Assembly (NCBI GenBank): GCA_945870785.1
Contig: CAMBTK010000016.1
Coordinates: forward strand, 1-34,130
Length of the DNA stretch: 34,130 nucleotides
Reading direction: 5' to 3'
Source of the DNA: Sulfurimonas crateris
GTDB taxonomy: Bacteria > Campylobacterota > Campylobacteria > Campylobacterales > Sulfurimonadaceae
Below the pieces are notes generated by a model. That model was not told where the DNA came from. It saw nothing but the letters and a program-made list of their open reading frames with translations, and did no database searches. Of the stretch, positions 22,915 to 30,879 are shown piece by piece. The first letter of the stretch is position 1. Each line of letters opens with the position of its first letter. The position numbers and the translations under genes are program-made.

Positions 22915-24534
22915 ATGGATTCAACACTTCTATATATAGTTATGGCACTTGGTGTCTCAACTATACTCAACCTAATTTTAAAACGTTTTGGTATTTCACA
23001 GATAATTGGTTATATCTTTACTGGCACAGTAATTGTATATTTATTTGATTTAAGACATATGAATGACTCTTCTACGCTTGAGCATATTGGTGAGTTTGGT
23101 ATAGTTTTTTTGATGTTTACAATAGGGCTTGAAATCTCTCTTGCAAGAATGTACAGCATGAAAAAAGAGATATTTTTAAATGGTTCCTTGCAAGTAGCTT
23201 TTACAACTCTTATAGTTTATGCAGTTAGTCACTATCTTTTTTCATTGGATTCAATCTCAGCACTTATCCTATCTTTGGCATTTGCCCTCTCTTCTACCGC
23301 TGTTGTTCTTAGCTATCTAAAGAGCTCAAAAGAGATTCATAGTCCATATGGACAACAAGCAACTGGGATACTTATTTTTCAAGATATTGCAGTTATCCCT
23401 ATCTTGATTCTTTTAGGGTTTTTAACAAGTAATGAAGATCAGAGTGTGCTTATAATCTTAAGAGATACTGCTATAAGTGCTGTGCTGGTTATTGGTCTTA
23501 TGTTTATAGTTGGTAGAAGAGTTATGACATGGCTTCTGCACTTCTCCGCTTCAAGTGAAGTAGATGAGCTTTTTATGGGCTCTGTTCTTTTTATAGTTGT
23601 GAGCGCGGCTCTTTTAGCCTCATATATGGGCTTTACATACTCTCTTGGGGCTTTTGTTGCAGGTATGATTATAGCCGAGACAAAATACCATCACAAAGTA
23701 GAATCAGATATAGGGCCATTTAAGGATATTTTACTTGGTACATTTTTCATTGTTGTGGGTATGAAGATAGATGTACTGTTTTTTATAGCTAATTTTGGAA
23801 CAATCGCTGGTCTGTTTGCACTTGTTATGATTTTAAAAACAGCTGTTACCTATCTTATTTTGCGCCTTACCTCTTCACATTCACGCTCCCTAAAAACTGC
23901 ACTTGCTATCTCTCAGGTTGGAGAGTTCTCTTTTGTAATTTTTGCCGTTGCAAGTATGGGCGGACTCTTAAATAAAGAGTTGGAGTCGCTTTTTGTTCTT
24001 ATAGTAATCTTTTCGATGGTAATTACTCCATTTTTTATCTCAAAAATAAATAGATTTGTAAGCTATCTGACAAATTATGAGTATCTTGGACTTAAAACTT
24101 CTGCCTTTACATCAAGACAAAATCATGTAATAGTTTGCGGATACAGTATTACAGGAAAGTTTGTAGCACAGTACCTCGATAAGATAGATGCTCACTATGT
24201 CATAATCGATAACAACCCAAAACATGTTCAAGAGGCTCTAGCAGACAAAAAAGAGGCATATCTTGGAGATATGTCAAAACACTCTCTTCTTGAGGCTCTT
24301 CACGCTGAGGGCTCTGCTGGTGTAATCGTAACGCTTGATAATATAGAGAAAAAAAGAGCGATTTGCGAAGCGATACTAAAACATACAAAACATGTAAATC
24401 TGATTGTAAAAGTTTCCACAATGGAAGATATAAATAATCTTGAAGATTTGGAGATAACATCTATGGTTGATGACAAAGTTGAGGTAGCTAGACTGCTTGT
24501 TGAAAAAATGGCTACATGCAGTTTAAAGTTTTAA
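22915..24534 (+). CDS. CPA2-type monovalent cation/proton antiporter with TrkA-N domain
   Basis: This inner-membrane antiporter is of the Kef/CPA2 type, probably exchanging K+ or Na+ for protons. Residues 1-380 hold about 12 hydrophobic segments, including the GFTYSLGAFVAGMIIAET motif. Residues from about 403 form a Rossmann TrkA-N (RCK) regulatory domain (NHVIVCGYSITGKFVAQYLD). The usual GxGxxG reads GYSITG here, with serine at the second glycine, so nucleotide binding may be altered. There is no glutathione-regulated partner (KefF/KefG) nearby, so kefB/kefC naming is not justified. The next gene starts one base after its stop. Confidence 0.88.
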   Translation: MDSTLLYIVMALGVSTILNLILKRFGISQIIGYIFTGTVIVYLFDLRHMNDSSTLEHIGEFGIVFLMFTIGLEISLARMYSMKKEIFLNGSLQVAFTTLIVYAVSHYLFSLDSISALILSLAFALSSTAVVLSYLKSSKEIHSPYGQQATGILIFQDIAVIPILILLGFLTSNEDQSVLIILRDTAISAVLVIGLMFIVGRRVMTWLLHFSASSEVDELFMGSVLFIVVSAALLASYMGFTYSLGAFVAGMIIAETKYHHKVESDIGPFKDILLGTFFIVVGMKIDVLFFIANFGTIAGLFALVMILKTAVTYLILRLTSSHSRSLKTALAISQVGEFSFVIFAVASMGGLLNKELESLFVLIVIFSMVITPFFISKINRFVSYLTNYEYLGLKTSAFTSRQNHVIVCGYSITGKFVAQYLDKIDAHYVIIDNNPKHVQEALADKKEAYLGDMSKHSLLEALHAEGSAGVIVTLDNIEKKRAICEAILKHTKHVNLIVKVSTMEDINNLEDLEITSMVDDKVEVARLLVEKMATCSLKF

Positions 24535-24535
24535 G

Positions 24536-25369
24536 ATGATGAAAAATATATATATTACTGATTTGGACCACACTTTTTTACGAACTGATTTAAGCCTCAG
24601 CGATTTTACTAAAAGCAGATGGAACGCTATGGCGCAGGGCTCTATCGCAACCATAGCAACAGCTAGAACATATAAAAAAACAGTGCAGTTTTTACGTGAT
24701 GTAGAGATAAATGCTCCGATGATACTTCTAGATGGTGCGTTAATTGCAACTGTAGATAAAAAGATAATAGATTCAAAATTTATAGCAAAAGACGCAGGAG
24801 ATGCCATTATAGATGAGGGTGCAAAGTTTGGAATCTACCCTTTTGTTTTAGCATTAAGAGATAAAAACCTAAATGAGGCATTTTTATACTCAAGCACGTT
24901 AAATGAGCACCAAAAAAGTGTACTATCGAGATATAAAGGTGATGATAACTTAAGCGAGTGCAGAGATATCAGAGCGATGCAAGAGAACTTTAAAATCGTC
25001 TATTTTGGCGATGAGGTACTTCTTAGAGAGTTGGCAAAACACTTAGAAGCAATCTTTGGCAATATATTTAAGTATATACTGGCTCCAGAAGCTTACGTTG
25101 GATGCTACTTTTTAACTATCTTACATAAAGATGCAGATAAGTCTCACGGGATAAGAAGTGTGAGTGAACATATGGGTTTTGACTTAAATAAATTAACAGT
25201 ATTTGGTGATAACTTCAATGACGTTGGAATGTTTGAGATTGCTGGAACTTCTGTTGCCGTAGCAAATGCACAAGATGGTGTAAAAAAATTAGCAAAGATT
25301 GTGCTAGAACATACAAATGATGAAGACGCTGTAGCACACTATCTTGATAGTCTAAAAAATGTCTACTAA
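24536..25369 (+). CDS. Cof-type HAD-superfamily phosphatase
   Basis: This is a haloacid dehalogenase hydrolase of the Cof/IIB cap type, which usually dephosphorylates sugar or cofactor phosphates. The nucleophile motif ITDLDHTFL carries Asp9 and Asp11. Threonine motif II is in ATARTYKKT, and motif IV is FGDNFNDVGMF (Asp225, Asp229). The 277-residue length is normal. It begins one base after the antiporter stop and overlaps the sugar permease gene by 11 bases, so the three are translationally linked. Together with the hexose permease and mutarotase this suggests a sugar phosphate substrate. An ATG three bases downstream is an equally possible start. Confidence 0.87.
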   Translation: MMKNIYITDLDHTFLRTDLSLSDFTKSRWNAMAQGSIATIATARTYKKTVQFLRDVEINAPMILLDGALIATVDKKIIDSKFIAKDAGDAIIDEGAKFGIYPFVLALRDKNLNEAFLYSSTLNEHQKSVLSRYKGDDNLSECRDIRAMQENFKIVYFGDEVLLRELAKHLEAIFGNIFKYILAPEAYVGCYFLTILHKDADKSHGIRSVSEHMGFDLNKLTVFGDNFNDVGMFEIAGTSVAVANAQDGVKKLAKIVLEHTNDEDAVAHYLDSLKNVY

Positions 25370-26639
25370 AAGCTCGTTTATGCCTATGTTTATCATGGGT
25401 ACTCTCTTCTTTATCTTTGGCTTTGTAACGTGGTTAAACGGCTCTTTAATCCCATTTTTAAAAATAGTATGTGAGCTTAATGAGTTTGAAGCACTCTTTG
25501 TAACATTTGCTTTTTATATCTCATATACTGTGATGGCTCTTCCTATGGCGTATGTTTTGGAAAAAACTGGCTATAAAGATGGCATGGCTTTAGGACTTGG
25601 AGTGATGGCGCTTGGCGCTCTTCTTTTTATACCAGCAGCGCTAAGTGCTGAATTTATCATCTTTTTAATCGCGCTCTTTACCTTAGGAACAGGGCTTACA
25701 ATCCTTCAAAGCGCTTCAAATCCATATATCGTTTATCTGGGTCCAGTAGAGAGTGCGGCTATGCGAATAAGCATAATGGGAATCATAAACAAAAGTGCTG
25801 GAGTTTTGGCGCCTATCGTCTTTAGCGCTTTGCTCTTTTTGGATGTTGGTACACAAGATGTGATGAGCGAAGCTTCAAGAGATGCTCTTGCCCAAAAACT
25901 TATAGTTCCATATATTGTTATGGCGCTTATATTGGTAGCTCTTATTGTTCTTATCAAGCGCTCATCACTAGAAAATCTCACAATAAAAGATGATGCTTCA
26001 AGTGGTGAAAAAAGTTCTATATTTGAATTTCCACGCCTTATTTTAGGCTCAATCGCTCTCTTTTTTTATGTCGGTATAGAGGTTATCGCAGGAGATACGA
26101 TAGCTCTTTATGCGCAAAGTATTGGAGTTGAGAGTTATAGCACTCTTACCTCTTTTACTATGTTTTTTATGGTGCTTGGATATATAGCGGGAATTATTTT
26201 TATACCTAAATATATCTCACAAAAAACCGCGCTTGTAGGCTCCGCCCTCTTTGGTATTTTGTTTTTACTCGGTGTTGTATTTTCATCATCAACTTCTCAT
26301 GCCTTATCTGAGATTTTATGGGGGTGGAGTGGAGTTAGGACTCTTCCAGATACTATAACATTTGTTGCACTTTTAGGTTTTGCAAATGCTCTTGTATGGC
26401 CGACTATCTGGCCATTAGCGCTTGATGGACTTGGCAAACATACTCCAAGGGGGAGCGCACTGCTTATCATGTCAATAGCGGGAGGAGCGCTTCTTCCGCT
26501 TCTTTTTGGAAAAATTGCCCAGCTGGTCTCAAATATGCAAACAGCATATCTCCTTGGCATACTCTCTTATGCTTTTATACTCTATTATGCTGTCGCAGGA
26601 CATAAAATCTCATCTTGGAAAAACAGTGATAACGCATAA
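25359..26639 (+). CDS. gluP: GluP/FucP-type hexose permease (MFS)
   Basis: This is a sugar:cation symporter of the fucose/galactose/glucose branch of the major facilitator superfamily. The 426 residues contain about 12 hydrophobic helices. The opening FMPMFIMGTLFFIFGFVTWLNG and the segment QSASNPYIVYLGP (with the conserved Asn-Pro) are hallmarks of the FHS/GluP family described in Helicobacter and Brucella. Charged loops such as LEKTGYKDGM follow helix 2. The start overlaps the HAD gene by 11 bases, and the end overlaps the mutarotase by 14 bases. Hexose uptake is inferred from family and neighbours; the exact sugar is not determined. Confidence 0.85.
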   Translation: MSTKSSFMPMFIMGTLFFIFGFVTWLNGSLIPFLKIVCELNEFEALFVTFAFYISYTVMALPMAYVLEKTGYKDGMALGLGVMALGALLFIPAALSAEFIIFLIALFTLGTGLTILQSASNPYIVYLGPVESAAMRISIMGIINKSAGVLAPIVFSALLFLDVGTQDVMSEASRDALAQKLIVPYIVMALILVALIVLIKRSSLENLTIKDDASSGEKSSIFEFPRLILGSIALFFYVGIEVIAGDTIALYAQSIGVESYSTLTSFTMFFMVLGYIAGIIFIPKYISQKTALVGSALFGILFLLGVVFSSSTSHALSEILWGWSGVRTLPDTITFVALLGFANALVWPTIWPLALDGLGKHTPRGSALLIMSIAGGALLPLLFGKIAQLVSNMQTAYLLGILSYAFILYYAVAGHKISSWKNSDNA

Positions 26640-27462
26640 AAAACTCTCTAATGGATTTGAGTATATAGAGGTTCAAAACAGCTCTGCAACAGCAAAAGTA
26701 GCGCTTCAAGGTGCGCATCTCTTTGAGTATCAAAGAGTTGGGCAAGAGGCTATTTTGTGGCTTAGTGAGATTAGCGATTTTGAGCAAGGCAGAGCAATTC
26801 GTGGCGGTGTTCCTCTGTGTTGGCCATGGTTTGGGTTTAGTGAAGATAAAACTCTGCCTCAACACGGTTTTGCAAGAACTACAATGTGGGAGTTTGTAGG
26901 TGCTAATGAGATAGATGATAGTGAGACTACTCTTCTCTTTAGACTGAGCAACAGTGAACAAACACTCAAAATTTGGAACTATAAGTTTCTCTTAGAGCTT
27001 CAAATCACAATTTCCAAAGAGCTAAAGATGGAGTTAAAAACTACAAACTTGGATGATAAGGCTTTTAAAATATCTCAAGCTCTTCACACATACTTCAGTG
27101 TTTCACATATCTCTGAAGTAGCTATAAAAGGCTTGGATAAAAAACCATATCTTGATGCTCTCTCATGGCAAAAAGAGGTTCAAGGAGGCAATATCCGTTT
27201 TGAAGAAGAGGTTGACAGAGTCTATCAAGAGGTTAATAATGAGATAATATTAGTGGATAAAAACAGAGAGATTCATATAAAAAACACAAACTCTGCCTCT
27301 GTTGTTGTCTGGAATCCATGGATAGAAAAAACTTCAAGAATGAGTGCCATGAAAGAAGATGCGTATGAACATTTCGTATGTATAGAATCAGCGAATGCCT
27401 TTGATGACACAAGAGTAATAGAGCCAAAGCAATCCCATACACTAATAGCACAAATCTTTTAA
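26626..27462 (+). CDS. D-hexose-6-phosphate mutarotase (YeaD-like aldose 1-epimerase)
   Basis: This enzyme is expected to interconvert alpha and beta anomers of hexose 6-phosphates, feeding glycolytic enzymes. Family motifs are present: ALQGAHLFEYQ, the core AIRGGVPLCWPWFG, PQHGFAR, a catalytic His in ALHTYFSV and a late Glu in CIESANAF. I choose the GTG at 26626 (protein MITHKKLSNG, 278 residues). Extending to the ATG at 26506 would add 40 residues read out of frame through the permease gene, with no family homology visible. GGA lies about 6 bases upstream of the GTG, and the overlap with gluP is 14 bases. It ends the antiporter-HAD-permease run. Confidence 0.85.
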   Translation: MITHKKLSNGFEYIEVQNSSATAKVALQGAHLFEYQRVGQEAILWLSEISDFEQGRAIRGGVPLCWPWFGFSEDKTLPQHGFARTTMWEFVGANEIDDSETTLLFRLSNSEQTLKIWNYKFLLELQITISKELKMELKTTNLDDKAFKISQALHTYFSVSHISEVAIKGLDKKPYLDALSWQKEVQGGNIRFEEEVDRVYQEVNNEIILVDKNREIHIKNTNSASVVVWNPWIEKTSRMSAMKEDAYEHFVCIESANAFDDTRVIEPKQSHTLIAQIF

Positions 27463-27474
27463 TAGCCACTTAAA

Positions 27475-27480
27475 TATAAT
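27475..27480 (+). promoter_or_regulatory. Candidate -10 box of the HiPIP gene
   Basis: TATAAT in TTAAATATAATAATTT lies just after the mutarotase stop and would give a leader of about 65 bases to the ATG at 27552. The surrounding sequence is AT-rich, so a chance match is possible. Confidence 0.4.
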
Positions 27481-27551
27481 AATTTATTATAGCTTAAGAG
27501 CAATAGGAATATTCTCTTGTAGAGTAAAAATTACTTTTAAAGGATAGTGTT

Positions 27552-27794
27552 ATGAAAATTTCATCAAGAAGAGGTTTTATAACGTATATGGCTATGTTGG
27601 GTTTAGTGACTTGGAGTACGACACCGCTTTATGCAAAGGCACCAAAGAAGGCATTTAGATATCAAGAGACACCATTAGATGGAAAAAAGTGTTCAGATTG
27701 TATCTATTATCTGCCTGAGACTAGTGAGTGCAAGATGGTCGAGGGTTCAATTAGCCCTGATGGTTGGTGTACTATTTATATGAAGAAAAAATAG
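27552..27794 (+). CDS. High-potential iron-sulfur protein (HiPIP), Tat-exported
   Basis: HiPIPs are small periplasmic [4Fe-4S] electron carriers. The 80-residue precursor opens with a twin-arginine signal (SSRRGFITYMAMLG, cleavage likely after YAKA near 30). The mature part has the HiPIP cysteine pattern Cys47-x2-Cys50-x9-Cys60-x12-Cys73, with the typical GWC at the last cysteine. The mature protein of about 50 residues is at the small end of the family, like the Iro-type HiPIPs of acidophiles. AAAGGA lies 7 bases before the ATG. It stands alone on the plus strand, convergent with the lytic transglycosylase gene. A link to the SQR or other sulfur oxidation system is inference from metabolism only. 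Confidence 0.88.
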   Translation: MKISSRRGFITYMAMLGLVTWSTTPLYAKAPKKAFRYQETPLDGKKCSDCIYYLPETSECKMVEGSISPDGWCTIYMKKK

Positions 27795-27804
27795 TCACAT
27801 TTTT

Positions 27805-27832
27805 AGCTACTTGCTTTTAGTAAGCAGTAGCT
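27805..27832. terminator. Bidirectional hairpin between the HiPIP and transglycosylase genes
   Basis: Arms AGCTAC-T-TGCTT and AAGCA-GTAGCT pair with one bulged T around a 5-base loop. The plus-strand T richness before and after it fits a shared terminator for convergent genes. On the minus strand the stem contains the last codons of the transglycosylase gene. Confidence 0.5.
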
Positions 27833-28793
27833 CTCTTTGTGCCTCATAAGCTAGACGCATAACTCCAATGGCATAGTTTGAAGAGTTGTTATAGCTCATG
27901 ATTTTTTGAGTGTACTCTCGCACATAATCTAGTTCTACATTACCACATGTGAAACATTTGTAGATTTTATCCCCTTTTTTGCTACTGGCATATACAAAGG
28001 AAGCATCACTGTTTTCAAATTCAAAATCGTACCACTTAGACTCTAATTCAACTATGTTTGGAATTTTACTCCAATCAAGCATAGCCGTAAATTCTGCTTT
28101 TTCATGTAAAAAATTTGCAACAGATACGATTGCATCCTCCATTTTTGTCAAATCTCCAATCTCTGTTTTATAACCCTTTGCATATACAAAACTGTTTGGC
28201 ATAAACTGTGGAATCCCGATAGCTCCTGCGTACGAACTAGGAAGATTACACTCTAATGGTGCAACTCCTCTTTTATAACAGTGCGTAATTATTGAGACCA
28301 TATTTGTTTTGCCCATATTTAGGAGCCATTTTTCTCTTAGTGAGTTTGGTTTTACTCTTAGCACTAGAGTGTTAAAGACTACAAAAGCGTCATGTGATGG
28401 TTTTATCTTTCCAAGTCTTGTCTCTTTTATCAAGATAGAGGCGATTATTTCGCGATTTACTCCATACTCTTTTTCTACAAAATCATACACTTCCTCATAC
28501 TCTCTTAAGTGGATAACCATTTCAGAGATATATTTTACAAGTGTGTTGTTTGCTCTTTTCTCATTTTTTTTATGCTGTGCTATATACTCTGGCTGTAAGT
28601 ATTTGTAGCTTACTTCATCAAATTTTTTTGTTTTAAAGTATGAGAGTAAAAATTCATTTGCATATTCGTAGGTTACTCCGCTATTTACTGCTTTTTTACA
28701 TATATCTTCATAATTTTTATTTTTAAAAGAGCAGTTCTCATATTTAGCAAAAAGAAAAATCGGTATCGCTAGGATAAAAAATAACTTTCTCAT
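27807..28793 (-). CDS. mltB: MltB-type lytic murein transglycosylase
   Basis: This enzyme cleaves the glycan strands of peptidoglycan and leaves 1,6-anhydroMurNAc ends. The 328-residue protein has a signal peptide (MRKLFFILAIPIFLFA). The catalytic Glu124 lies in SILIKETRLG (the family ExRxG-type motif), and the substrate-cleft motif SYAGAIGIPQFMPNSF follows. The signal region lacks a proper lipobox, so it is probably soluble and periplasmic. Two cysteines in FTCGN near the C-terminus are unusual. It lies just beyond the anmK-amgK-murU recycling genes on the same strand, so production and recovery of anhydro-sugars are encoded close together. Confidence 0.85.
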   Translation of the reverse strand: MRKLFFILAIPIFLFAKYENCSFKNKNYEDICKKAVNSGVTYEYANEFLLSYFKTKKFDEVSYKYLQPEYIAQHKKNEKRANNTLVKYISEMVIHLREYEEVYDFVEKEYGVNREIIASILIKETRLGKIKPSHDAFVVFNTLVLRVKPNSLREKWLLNMGKTNMVSIITHCYKRGVAPLECNLPSSYAGAIGIPQFMPNSFVYAKGYKTEIGDLTKMEDAIVSVANFLHEKAEFTAMLDWSKIPNIVELESKWYDFEFENSDASFVYASSKKGDKIYKCFTCGNVELDYVREYTQKIMSYNNSSNYAIGVMRLAYEAQRELLLTKSK

Positions 28794-28827
28794 GATGTGT
28801 GAAACTCCCTGTTTTTTACTTTTTTAG

Positions 28828-28833
28828 TATAAT
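28828..28833 (+). promoter_or_regulatory. -10 box of the four-cysteine protein gene
   Basis: TATAAT in TTTTTTAGTATAATAGCGG follows a T-rich stretch typical of Campylobacterota promoters. It would give a leader of about 28 bases to the ATG at 28868. Confidence 0.65.
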
Positions 28834-28867
28834 AGCGGAGTTTAAAAAACAAAATAGAGGAGAAGAG

Positions 28868-29014
28868 ATGGAAGTAGATAAAGCTTGTAACAACGAGATA
28901 TGTCTAAAGAGCAAGGAGTGTGCTAGATTTCAGTCATATTTAGATGGAAATCAAGATTATAAGACCTTCAAGGGGACTGAAGTAAAAGGGTGCGGACAGT
29001 TTATAGAGAAGTAG
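28868..29014 (+). CDS. Small four-cysteine protein, possibly metal-binding
   Basis: This is a 48-residue acidic and basic mixed protein of unknown family, starting MEVDKACNN. The cysteines follow the pattern Cys7-x4-Cys12-x5-Cys18-x23-Cys42, with no signal peptide or membrane segment, which is compatible with a small zinc or iron-sulfur site. The ATG at 28868 has a strong RBS (AGAGGAG, 28856-28862). An upstream in-frame ATG at 28799 lies before the -10 box at 28828-28833 and is therefore rejected. The 3' end overlaps the end of murU on the opposite strand by 14 bases. A dedicated promoter, a strong RBS and the cysteine pattern make it a credible real gene. Confidence 0.72.
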   Translation: MEVDKACNNEICLKSKECARFQSYLDGNQDYKTFKGTEVKGCGQFIEK

Positions 29015-29663
29015 CCTCTGCCACGCTTAATCTCTCTGGTGTGCCAATATCGTGCCATACACCGTCATAAACAGAAGCGCTTACTCTCTTATTATCGATA
29101 GCTTGACGAAGAATAGGTGCTAATGGCAATTTTGCTTCATAAAGAGTGTTAAAGAGTTTTGGACTGTAGTATCCTATGCCTGAGAAGGTGTATTTTATAT
29201 CTGCGTTATTTGTAGCTCTATCTTTATCAAGCCCAAAATCACCTGCGAGATTGTGCTTAGGGTTTGTGACTAAAATGAGATGTGCCAAATCATCCCCCAA
29301 ATCAAAATCACTCTCAAACTCATAATCGCACCAAACATCTCCATTTACGACCAAAAAAGTATCATCTCCTAGCAAGGGGAGTGCTTTTATGATTCCACCA
29401 GCGCTCTCTAGAGCACCACTCTCTCTCTCATCAGAGAAGAGCAGACTAACTCCCCATTTGGAGCCATCTCCTAAATATGAGATGATTTTATCTCCAAGGT
29501 GCGCTATATTTATAACAATCTCACTAAACCCAAGATAGGCAAGTTTCTCTATATGCCACACGATAAGTGCTTTGGAGTGGATTTTTATAAGCGGTTTTGG
29601 GATTTTGTCTGTGAGCGGACGCATTCTCTCTCCGCGTCCTGCTGCTAGTATCATGGCTCTCAT
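29001..29663 (-). CDS. murU: MurNAc-1-phosphate uridylyltransferase (MurU-like)
   Basis: MurU forms UDP-MurNAc from MurNAc-1-phosphate and UTP, letting recycled MurNAc bypass de novo synthesis. The 220 residues show the nucleotidyltransferase opening MILAAGRGERMRPLTDKIPKPL, a lysine-containing signature, and the metal-binding NGDVWCDY. A late VWHDIGTPERL is shared by MurU and other sugar-1-phosphate nucleotidyltransferases. Specificity for MurNAc-1-P is inferred from neighbouring amgK and anmK. A glucose- or mannose-1-phosphate enzyme of the same superfamily is the alternative. It follows the Wzz-like gene by 22 bases and ends convergently with the four-cysteine gene. Confidence 0.82.
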   Translation of the reverse strand: MRAMILAAGRGERMRPLTDKIPKPLIKIHSKALIVWHIEKLAYLGFSEIVINIAHLGDKIISYLGDGSKWGVSLLFSDERESGALESAGGIIKALPLLGDDTFLVVNGDVWCDYEFESDFDLGDDLAHLILVTNPKHNLAGDFGLDKDRATNNADIKYTFSGIGYYSPKLFNTLYEAKLPLAPILRQAIDNKRVSASVYDGVWHDIGTPERLSVAEATSL

Positions 29664-29686
29664 TTGCTTCTCTCACCTTTAAATAT

Positions 29687-30811
29687 TTATGCCACTCTGT
29701 TTTCATCTTTTTTTGGTGCTTTGAAAAAATCAATCATAAAAACAAGAAAGATAGAGAGGATAAAGGCACTAATAAATGCAACCGTTACTATTAATCTTTT
29801 CTTTGGTTTGATAGGGTGTTCGCTAATATAAAAATCACCAACCAACTCATGATTTTTCACATAGTTTGGAGTTAAATAAAGATTTAGAAGTTCTATCTCA
29901 TCTCTTAGTTTAGATATTCTCTCTTGAAGTTCGATATCAATTTTGTATTGTAGATTTCTGATGTTTTCATCACTTAAGTTCTTTTTTTCTCTCTCTAGGT
30001 TGGGAATACGCTCTTTTAAGATACTCTCTTTTTCTATTTTAAGATCTTCTGTTTTGTTTAAAGCGTTTAATAGCATAGTTTGGTAGTTTAGAATCTGCAT
30101 GGAAGATATCATTACTGAGGTTTCATTAGATGAGTTTTGTATGGTTTTGCCCAGTTTTTGTGTCTCTTTATTGTACTCTGAGATTTTTTGCAAATAGTTT
30201 GTTAGTTTTTCTTCAACCGCAGGAAGCTCTACTTTTAAAAGCATAGTTATCTTTTCATCTATCTTAGCTATTTGCTGAGATTTTATTCGCTCTATCTCAT
30301 GCTTTATATTTGGCGTTTCATAATTTTCAATCCGCTCTATTGCTTTATTGTTGTTTTCAATCTTGTTTTTTGTAGTTAGCAGATACTGCTCTATCTTGCT
30401 CTGGTGCATACCCTTTAGGTAGTCTAAAACTTCTCTGCTCTTTTTAAGAGCTTCATCATTTGATATGCCCTCTGCTCTGAGTTCTATAAAATCAGGTGCA
30501 TTTTTATTTACACTTACGCTTGTGATTTCTGATGTAAAGTTGTCAACCTTTTTTTTATCTTCAACATTAAACACAACTGAGACTATTTTTTCAATGTTTT
30601 TTGGAGTATCAAGCAGATTTTCGCCTATATGTCCAACTTGAATATTTGCTTTTACTTCATATATAGGTTTTTGTATATAAGCGTAAATTGTTGCAAAAGC
30701 TGTGATGATTAGTGTGATTGATATGATGAGTGTTTTATATCTGTATATGGTCTTAGCAAGTTCTCTTAAATCTATCTCATCTTCTTGTATGTATGTTTGT
30801 GTTTTATTCAT
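29687..30811 (-). CDS. Wzz/chain-length-determinant-like inner-membrane protein
   Basis: The protein has two transmembrane helices (about 27-46 and 341-363) flanking a long periplasmic part that is mostly predicted coiled coil (about 140-310; IKHEIERIKSQQIAKIDEKI and similar). The proline-rich motif EHPIKPKKRLIV before the second helix is typical of Wzz/PCP proteins that set polysaccharide chain length. The N-terminal EIDLRELAKTIYRYK is also typical. There is no kinase domain. At 374 residues it suits a PCP-1-like co-polymerase. No Wzy, glycosyltransferase or export gene is adjacent; instead it lies between amgK and murU. Its role there is unclear. Confidence 0.8.
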   Translation of the reverse strand: MNKTQTYIQEDEIDLRELAKTIYRYKTLIISITLIITAFATIYAYIQKPIYEVKANIQVGHIGENLLDTPKNIEKIVSVVFNVEDKKKVDNFTSEITSVSVNKNAPDFIELRAEGISNDEALKKSREVLDYLKGMHQSKIEQYLLTTKNKIENNNKAIERIENYETPNIKHEIERIKSQQIAKIDEKITMLLKVELPAVEEKLTNYLQKISEYNKETQKLGKTIQNSSNETSVMISSMQILNYQTMLLNALNKTEDLKIEKESILKERIPNLEREKKNLSDENIRNLQYKIDIELQERISKLRDEIELLNLYLTPNYVKNHELVGDFYISEHPIKPKKRLIVTVAFISAFILSIFLVFMIDFFKAPKKDENRVA

Positions 30812-30879
30812 TATTACTGCCTTTTTATTTTTTAAAATTAGTTATATAGACCTTGACATTTGAGCTCTGCTGTTTAAAA

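Noticed and set aside
26506..26625. N-terminal extension of the mutarotase
   Set aside because: The 40 extra codons overlap the permease gene out of frame and show no family motif; GTG 26626 gives the expected N-terminus.
27944..27960. Half-site ATGTGAAACA in the transglycosylase gene
   Set aside because: Only the right arm matches; the left arm has four mismatches, so it is not a palindrome.
28799..28867. Longer start for the four-cysteine protein
   Set aside because: The extension spans the -10 box at 28828-28833 and is T/F-rich; a strong RBS precedes the internal ATG at 28868.
29524..29733. Minus-strand frame of 69 codons across the murU start
   Set aside because: It is a shadow frame overlapping the N-terminus of murU and the end of the Wzz-like gene; no motif or RBS supports it.
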